Translations under genes and position numbers: made by a program
Shown here: positions 58,962 to 64,000 of the stretch, in pieces
Numbering within the stretch: position 1 is the stretch's first letter
Layout of the letters: each line of letters starts with the position of its first letter
The notes under the pieces: model-generated
Told to the model about the DNA's origin: nothing
The model's input: the letters and a program-made list of their open reading frames with translations, nothing else
The model's database searches: none
From: an uncultured Paracoccaceae bacterium
Lineage (GTDB): Bacteria > Pseudomonadota > Alphaproteobacteria > Rhodobacterales > Rhodobacteraceae
DNA: 64,000 bases
Assembly (NCBI GenBank): GCA_951812305.1
Contig: CATOSB010000004.1
Coordinates: forward strand, 620,001-684,000
Reading direction: 5' to 3'

Positions 58962-60377
58962 ATGGAAATTCAGAACAAGGCCACGGGGCTGTGGCGCAAT
59001 TTCTTCAACGTGAGAATGGTGCAGATCAGAACGTTCCACATGACGTGGTTTGCGTTCTTTTCCTGTTTCTTCGCATGGTTCGGTATCGCCCCTCTGATGA
59101 TTGTCGTGCGCGACGAGATGGGCTTTACCAAAAGCCAGGTCGGCTGGACCATTATCGCCTCTGTCGCGGTCACCATTCTGGCGCGGTTCTTCATCGGCTG
59201 GCTTTGTGACAGGATCGGGCCGCGGCTGGCCTACACAGGCTTGCTCATTTTTGGCGCCTTCCCAGTGGCCGGGATTGGGCTGGCCAACAGTTTTGAGAGC
59301 TTTCTGATCTTCCGCCTGATGATCGGCGTGATCGGGGCCTCTTTTGTCATAACGCAATACCACACTTCGGTCATGTTCGCGCCGAACGTTGTGGGCACCG
59401 CCAACGCCACCAGCGCAGGCTGGGGCAACCTCGGCGGCGGTGTCACGCAGTTTGCGATGCCACTAGTGTTTTCAATGTTCGTGATCGGGTTCGGTTTCAG
59501 CGAGGCTGCGGGTTGGCGGCTTTCGATGGTTGTTGTTGGCTGCGTAATCTTTGCGGTCGGAATCCTGTATTTCTTCTTCACTCAGGACGCACCCGACGGC
59601 AATTTCAAAGACCTTCGCGCAGCTGGCAAAATGGAAGAGAAAGAAAAGGTCACCGGCGCCTATATGCACGCGCTGACTGATTACCGGGTCTGGGCGCTGT
59701 TCTTCATCTATGCGGCCTGCTTCGGAATCGAGCTGACCATCAACAACGTCGCGGCGTTGTATTTCTTTGATTATTTCGACGGGATCACGCTGGTGACCGC
59801 CGGGCTGATCGCAGCGTCCTTCGGCTTGATGAACATCTTTGCCCGCACACTCGGCGGCATCTTCGGCGACAATTTCGCCTCGCTCTGGGGACTGAAAGGC
59901 CGGTCGTTCTGGCTGTTCATCGTGCTTTTGGGTGAGGGCATCGCGCTGATGCTGTTTTCCCGAATGGACGTGCTTTTCCTGGCGATCCCGATGCTGGTGA
60001 TCTTCTCGCTCTTCACGCAGATGTCCGAGGGCGCGACCTATTCGGTGGTTCCCTTCGTCAATAAAAAGGCGCTGGGCGCGGTCGCGGGCACGGTCGGTGC
60101 GGGTGGCAACGCTGGTGCGGTGGCCGCGGGCTTCCTGTTCAAGAGCGACATCCCCTGGAACGATGCATTCCTTTATCTCGGCATGGTCGTCGCCTGTGCT
60201 TCTGTTCTGGCATTCGTGGTCCGTTTCTCACCTGAACAAGAGAAAGAAGAAGAAGCTCTCTACGAGCAAGCCCAACTGGACGCGCTGGAGCTGCGCGCAG
60301 CGCGGGCAGTCGAAGCGTTGAACCGGTCCAAACAGGTTGTCGCGGATTACGAGCGCGCGAACGGCCTGAAAGCATAA
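58962..60377 (+). CDS. narK: Nitrate/nitrite transporter of the NarK family (first copy)
   Basis: This 471-residue MFS carrier begins MEIQNKATGLWRNFFNVRMV. It has nitrate-porter motifs in helix 5 (TSAGWGNLGGGVTQFAMP) and helix 11 (VGAGGNAGAVAAGFLFKS), plus about 12 membrane spans and a charged C-terminal helix. The GWGNLGGG and GAGGNAG signatures define the family. It is the first gene of the locus, followed by a second narK and narG. NarK1-type proton symport is likely by order. Confidence 0.92.
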   Translation: MEIQNKATGLWRNFFNVRMVQIRTFHMTWFAFFSCFFAWFGIAPLMIVVRDEMGFTKSQVGWTIIASVAVTILARFFIGWLCDRIGPRLAYTGLLIFGAFPVAGIGLANSFESFLIFRLMIGVIGASFVITQYHTSVMFAPNVVGTANATSAGWGNLGGGVTQFAMPLVFSMFVIGFGFSEAAGWRLSMVVVGCVIFAVGILYFFFTQDAPDGNFKDLRAAGKMEEKEKVTGAYMHALTDYRVWALFFIYAACFGIELTINNVAALYFFDYFDGITLVTAGLIAASFGLMNIFARTLGGIFGDNFASLWGLKGRSFWLFIVLLGEGIALMLFSRMDVLFLAIPMLVIFSLFTQMSEGATYSVVPFVNKKALGAVAGTVGAGGNAGAVAAGFLFKSDIPWNDAFLYLGMVVACASVLAFVVRFSPEQEKEEEALYEQAQLDALELRAARAVEALNRSKQVVADYERANGLKA

Positions 60378-60445
60378 CCATATTCGGGCGGGCCGCGCCA
60401 CCGGTGCCGGTTCGCCCGCAAAGACACCAGACAAAGGAGACAGTC

Positions 60446-60886
60446 GTGGGACAAGATCTAAGAAACTGGACACCGGATGACGAGGCCTATTGGACGGGAA
60501 CCGGCAAGTCCATCGCTACCCGCAACCTTTGGATTTCAATCCCGTCGCTGCTCTGCGGTTTTGCGGTCTGGCTCTACTGGGGCATCATTACCGTGCAGAT
60601 GATCAACCTGGGCTTTCCGTTTGAGAAGTCTGAATTGTTCACTCTAGCCGCCATCGCTGGCCTAACAGGCGCGACGCTGCGCATCCCTTCGACCTTCTTC
60701 ATTCGCATCGCGGGTGGGCGGAACACGATTTTCTTTACCACCGCTTTGTTGATGATCCCCGCGGCGCTGACCGGCTTCGCGCTCCAGGACCCGAACACGC
60801 CGCTGTGGTGGTTCCAGGTTCTCGCGTTCCTCAGCGGCATCGGCGGTGGTAACTTCGCCAGTTCGATGTCCAACATCAGTTTTTTC
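60446..60886 (+). pseudogene. 5' part of the second narK, split by IS66
   Basis: This piece encodes the first 147 residues (GTG start after AAAGGAGA) of a second NarK-type carrier. It includes TGTGKSIATRNLWISIPSLL, RIPSTFFIRIAGGRNTIFF and the helix-5 start FLSGIGGGNFASSMSNIS. In frame it continues FFFPKKIQGYALGMNAGLGN at 62496 once IS66 copy 3 and one 8-bp duplication are removed. The layout of two adjacent narK genes before narG matches NarK1-NarK2 arrangements, where the second is usually a nitrate/nitrite antiporter. Confidence 0.92.
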
Positions 60887-62487
60887 GTAACTCCCAAGCA
60901 CCCCCCACGTTTGAGTGTTATTGTCAGTTTTATGGTGAGTCGAATTTGCCATTTTGCGCGTGTTTTTTTTCTTTCTTGTCTGAATTCTGTGGCGCCGGGT
61001 TGATTTCTCTGAATCAGTGGTGGGATGGATCAGGTTGCCGCCCTTGAACAACTTCTCGCCACGGCTCTGCGTCGGATCGCTGAGCTTGAAGCTGCGTTGG
61101 CGAGCATGGCGGAAGAGATCACGGACCTGCGCCGACAGTTGGCCAAGAACAGCAGCAATAGCAGCAAGCCCCCTTCAAGTGATGGCCTGAAGAAGCCAGC
61201 CCCGCGCAGCCTGCGTGGCAAATCCGGAAAGAAAAGTGGCGGCCAAGTTGGCCACCGGGGCGACACCCTGCGCCAGACGTCAACACCCGACTTTGTCGAA
61301 CGGCATGAGGCGACGCATTGCAGCGCCTGTCAGAGCGCCCTGACGGCGGAGATGGTGAAAGGGATCGAGAAGCGTCAGGTGTTCGACTTGCCTGCGCCAC
61401 GCCTGGAGGTCACCGAGCATCAGGCGGCGGTTTATTGTTGCGACCATTGTCGAGCCACGACGACGGCTGGCTTTCCCGATGGCGTGGCCGCGCATGTGCA
61501 ATATGGCACGCGCATGCGGGCAGTGGCGGTCTATTGCAATGTTCAGCAGCTGATACCCGAGGATCGGGTCTGCCAGCTTATGCGCGACCTGTTTGGGGCC
61601 ACCAGCTTGTGCGCGGCCAGCGTGACCAACTGGACGCGCGGCGCGGCAAATAAGATGGGTGTCGTGGTTGAACACATTCTCGCCCGGCTTGCCGAAGGCG
61701 GCGTTCGGCATCTGGACGAGACCGGACTTCGTGTTGCCGGCAAGCTGCACTGGCTGCACACGATCTGCGATACCGCCTTCACCCATTACCGCATCAGCGC
61801 CAAACGCGGTGCTGTTCCAACCTTCCTGACCGGCGGGACGATCATTCATGATCACTGGAAACCCTACTACGCCCATATGAGCGGAGTGGACGCCCACGCC
61901 CTCTGCGGGGCGCATCACTTGCGCGAACTCAAGGCCATCGAAGAGATCGAAAAAGAGCCTTGGGCGACGGAGATGAGCGCAGTGCTTCATAGCGCCAATC
62001 AGCTCAGATGCGCGGCTCAGGATCAAGGCGAGACCGAACTCCCGGAACTGGTTCGCCAGGGTATAGTCACCAGATACATGGCGATCCTCGCCAAGGGGCT
62101 CGCCTTCCACGAACGCCAGCCCCCGCTGGCCAAAAGCCCCGGCACCCGCGGCCGAAAAGCCAGGCGGCCAGGCCACAACCTGCTCCTCCGCCTGCGTGAC
62201 TACCGCGATGACGTTTTGCGATTCATCGCCGACTTCGCGGTCCCATTCACAAACAATCAGGCCGAACAGGACCTGCGCATGATGAAGCTGCGCATGAAAA
62301 TCTCGGGCACCTTCCGCACCCTCGAGGGCGCGCGGGTCTTCGCCGACATCAGGTCCGTCATCTCGACGGCCAGAAAACACCGGTTCAACATCCTGGAAAT
62401 CCTGACCCTGTCACCACCTCAGATCATCGCACGGCTCTGACGGAACAAAACCCCGCAACCCTATCGGACAGGGTGCTTGGGAGTTAC
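60887..62487 (+). mobile_element. IS66-family element, copy 3
   Basis: This 1601-bp element has the same terminal repeats and an 8-bp duplication GTTTTTTC (60879-60886 and 62488-62495). It is oriented with the nar operon and breaks the second narK at the helix-5 region. Confidence 0.95.
61025..62440 (+). CDS. IS66-family transposase
   Basis: This intact 471-residue transposase is identical in protein to the copies at 1473-2888 and 49712-51127. Confidence 0.96.
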   Translation: MDQVAALEQLLATALRRIAELEAALASMAEEITDLRRQLAKNSSNSSKPPSSDGLKKPAPRSLRGKSGKKSGGQVGHRGDTLRQTSTPDFVERHEATHCSACQSALTAEMVKGIEKRQVFDLPAPRLEVTEHQAAVYCCDHCRATTTAGFPDGVAAHVQYGTRMRAVAVYCNVQQLIPEDRVCQLMRDLFGATSLCAASVTNWTRGAANKMGVVVEHILARLAEGGVRHLDETGLRVAGKLHWLHTICDTAFTHYRISAKRGAVPTFLTGGTIIHDHWKPYYAHMSGVDAHALCGAHHLRELKAIEEIEKEPWATEMSAVLHSANQLRCAAQDQGETELPELVRQGIVTRYMAILAKGLAFHERQPPLAKSPGTRGRKARRPGHNLLLRLRDYRDDVLRFIADFAVPFTNNQAEQDLRMMKLRMKISGTFRTLEGARVFADIRSVISTARKHRFNILEILTLSPPQIIARL

Positions 62488-63662
62488 GTTTTTTCTTTCC
62501 CAAGAAAATCCAGGGTTATGCGCTGGGCATGAACGCTGGATTGGGCAATTTCGGCGTCACCACGATGCAGATTTTGATCCCGCTGGTGATGACCTTCGGG
62601 TTGTTCGGTGGTGAGCCGATGATCCTTGAAAACACATCCGGTACTTTGATCGGCAAGATTCCAGCCGGGACGCCAACGTATATCCAGAATGCCGGTTTCG
62701 TGTGGCTGTTGTTCCTCGTCCCGCTGGCATTCGCCGGTTGGTTTGGCATGAACAACATCCGTGACGAGCATGTTTCGCCCAACATTCCCAACCCACTGGG
62801 GGCCTTCGGGATCATTGCCTTCATGCTGGTGATCGGGCTTGTCTGTGCCGCCTTCGGCCTTTGGCTGATGTTGCCGGAAAGCGTGGGTGGTTCGGGCTTC
62901 GGCGTATCCAAGTGGATTGTTCTGCCGATCGTCATCGCGCTGACCGTGCTTTGCCTGAAAATGATCCCCGGCCCGGTCGGGCGCAACTTGACCCGGCAAT
63001 ACAAAATTTTCGGTAATAAGCACACTTGGGCGATGACGGTGATTTACACCATGACGTTTGGCAGCTTCATCGGCTACTCGGCCGCTTTGGCGCTGACCAT
63101 CAAAGTGGTCTTCGGGTTCAGCCATATCGAGGTCGACGGCGTGATGACCCATGACACCGCAAACCCCAATGGCCCGTCGGCTTTGATGTTCGCTTGGATG
63201 GGGCCGTTCATCGGCGCGCTGATCCGGCCCATCGGTGGGATGATATCCGATAAACTGGGCGGCGCGCGGGTGACGCAGTGGATTTCCATCGTCATGGTGG
63301 CTTCCGCGCTGGGTGTCGCGTACTTCATCCAGAAAGCCTATGCCTCGGCCACGCCGGAACAGTATTTCGTACCATTCCTCGGCCTCTTCCTGATCCTGTT
63401 TGCTGCCACCGGCATCGGCAACGGATCCACATTCCGTACAATCGCGGTTGCGTTCAACAAGGAACAAGCCGGCCCGGTTCTGGGCTGGACCAGCGCGGTC
63501 GCCGCATATGGTGCGTTCATCATCCCGAAGGTGTTCGGCGAACAGATGGGCGCAGGCACACCGCAATATGCCCTCTACGGATTTGCGGCGTTCTATGTGC
63601 TGTGCATCGTGATCAACTGGTGGTTCTATTTGCGCCCCGGCGCCTACATCAAGAACCCTTGA
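62488..63662 (+). pseudogene. 3' part of the second narK
   Basis: This piece encodes the last 390 or so residues, with GYALGMNAGLGNFGVTTMQI (the first nitrate signature), WMGPFIGALIRPIGGMISDK and GWTSAVAAYGAFIIPKVFG. An ATG at 62529 could start a truncated protein, but it would lack the first four helices and should not transport. narG follows 59 bp later, so its expression now has to pass through the IS66. Confidence 0.92.
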
Positions 63663-63721
63663 ACTACGCCCCGGGATGCGCCTGACCGGGCGCGTCCCTC
63701 ACCCCAGGTGAGGAGCAAGAC

Positions 63722-64000
63722 ATGAGCCACCTACTCGACAAACTGAACTTCCTGCAATCGAAAGAGTTGGACCGATTTTCCAACGGCCACGGCCAGACCA
63801 CACGCGAAAACCGCGATTGGGAGGACACGTACAGAAACCGCTGGCGCCATGACAAGATCGTGCGTTCGACACATGGGGTGAATTGTACCGGGTCATGTTC
63901 TTGGAAGATCTATGTAAAATCAGGGATCGTGACGTGGGAAACGCAGCAAACGGATTATCCCCGCACGCGTCCTGATCTGCCCAATCATGAGCCGCGTGGC
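63722..64000 (+). CDS. narG: Respiratory nitrate reductase alpha subunit, N-terminal part
   Basis: NarG is the molybdenum catalytic subunit of membrane-bound nitrate reductase. Only the first 93 residues lie in the window. They include [20 protein letters not shown] and the FS0 [4Fe-4S] ligand motif [14 protein letters not shown], with His and three Cys as in NarG. The N-terminus is the non-Tat remnant usual for bacterial NarG. GAGGAGCAAGAC precedes ATG. The gene continues past the window. Confidence 0.95.
   Translation, partial: MSHLLDKLNFLQSKELDRFSNGHGQTTRENRDWEDTYRNRWRHDKIVRSTHGVNCTGSCSWKIYVKSGIVTWETQQTDYPRTRPDLPNHEPRG

Noticed and set aside
62529..63662. Functional short NarK starting at ATG 62529
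   Set aside because: It would lack the first four membrane helices; the frame continues upstream to the IS66 junction and joins the 5' piece exactly.

Overview
The window looks like a chromosomal segment of an alphaproteobacterium of the Rhodobacterales (Roseobacter group). The evidence is the ctrA-sciP-mnmA block, a zinc-independent type HemB, tandem DUF2852 genes, a Bpt-type aminoacyl-tRNA-protein transferase, and the overall codon use. It is unusually rich in insertion sequences. I infer, without proof, an IS-rich polar or marine genus such as Octadecabacter. No tRNA, rRNA, CRISPR array or replication origin was recognised.

Mobile DNA fills about 13.5 kb (about 21 %). There are two related IS630 elements (70-1306, 6568-7802), three near-identical single-ORF IS66 elements (1336-2935, 49665-51265, 60887-62487), four near-identical 1190-bp IS4-type elements (4094-5283, 29673-30862, 37643-38832, 54184-55373), and one IS982-type element (29189-31908) that carries a passenger gene and is itself split by an IS4 copy. 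I could delimit every element by terminal repeats and target duplications. Removing them on paper restores open frames for five host genes: a squalene/phytoene synthase-like gene, a Tat-signal DUF6916-like gene, an ATP-grasp-like gene between ilvI and ilvH, an EamA transporter gene, and a second narK.

Layout. 1-7.8 kb: IS cluster, GlxA/AraC-type regulator, Bcr/CflA efflux pump. 7.8-13.8 kb: mfd, a membrane protein, hemB, a glycosyltransferase-like gene. 13.8-22.3 kb: SYLF lipoprotein, gyrA, a DoxX-like protein, trmFO, a methyltransferase, gluQ, hisI, an Fe-S scaffold, and a 40-codon membrane peptide. 22.3-29 kb: recG-ligA, ctrA, sciP, mnmA. 29-36.5 kb: nested transposons inside the phytoene synthase-like gene, then a methyltransferase, cimA and cysS. 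36.9-41.4 kb: accessory group of a tail-collar protein, two DUF6916-like proteins, a GNAT acetyltransferase and a Hint-domain protein. 41.5-46.5 kb: aminotransferase, PEP-mutase-like protein, paired DUF2852 genes, RDD protein, bpt, VOC protein. 46.5-52.2 kb: the ilvI/ilvH locus with a recognisable leader-peptide attenuator and an IS66 between the two subunit genes. 52.2-57.9 kb: membrane protein and a kbl-tdh-eamA operon. 58-64 kb: nitrate respiration locus with a Dnr/Fnr-type regulator, two FNR-type boxes, narK, a second narK broken by IS66, and the start of narG.

Most notable points: (1) an IS630 copy sits exactly in the shared CTAG of two convergent stop codons and rebuilds both stops; (2) a three-level nested insertion includes an IS982-type element with an unrecognised cargo gene; (3) an ilv leader peptide and attenuator are followed by a transposon that separates the acetolactate synthase subunits; (4) the tail-collar/DUF6916/GNAT/Hint group is the best candidate here for an undescribed system; (5) twin 22-bp perfect palindromes and a duplicated 21-bp operator remain unexplained.
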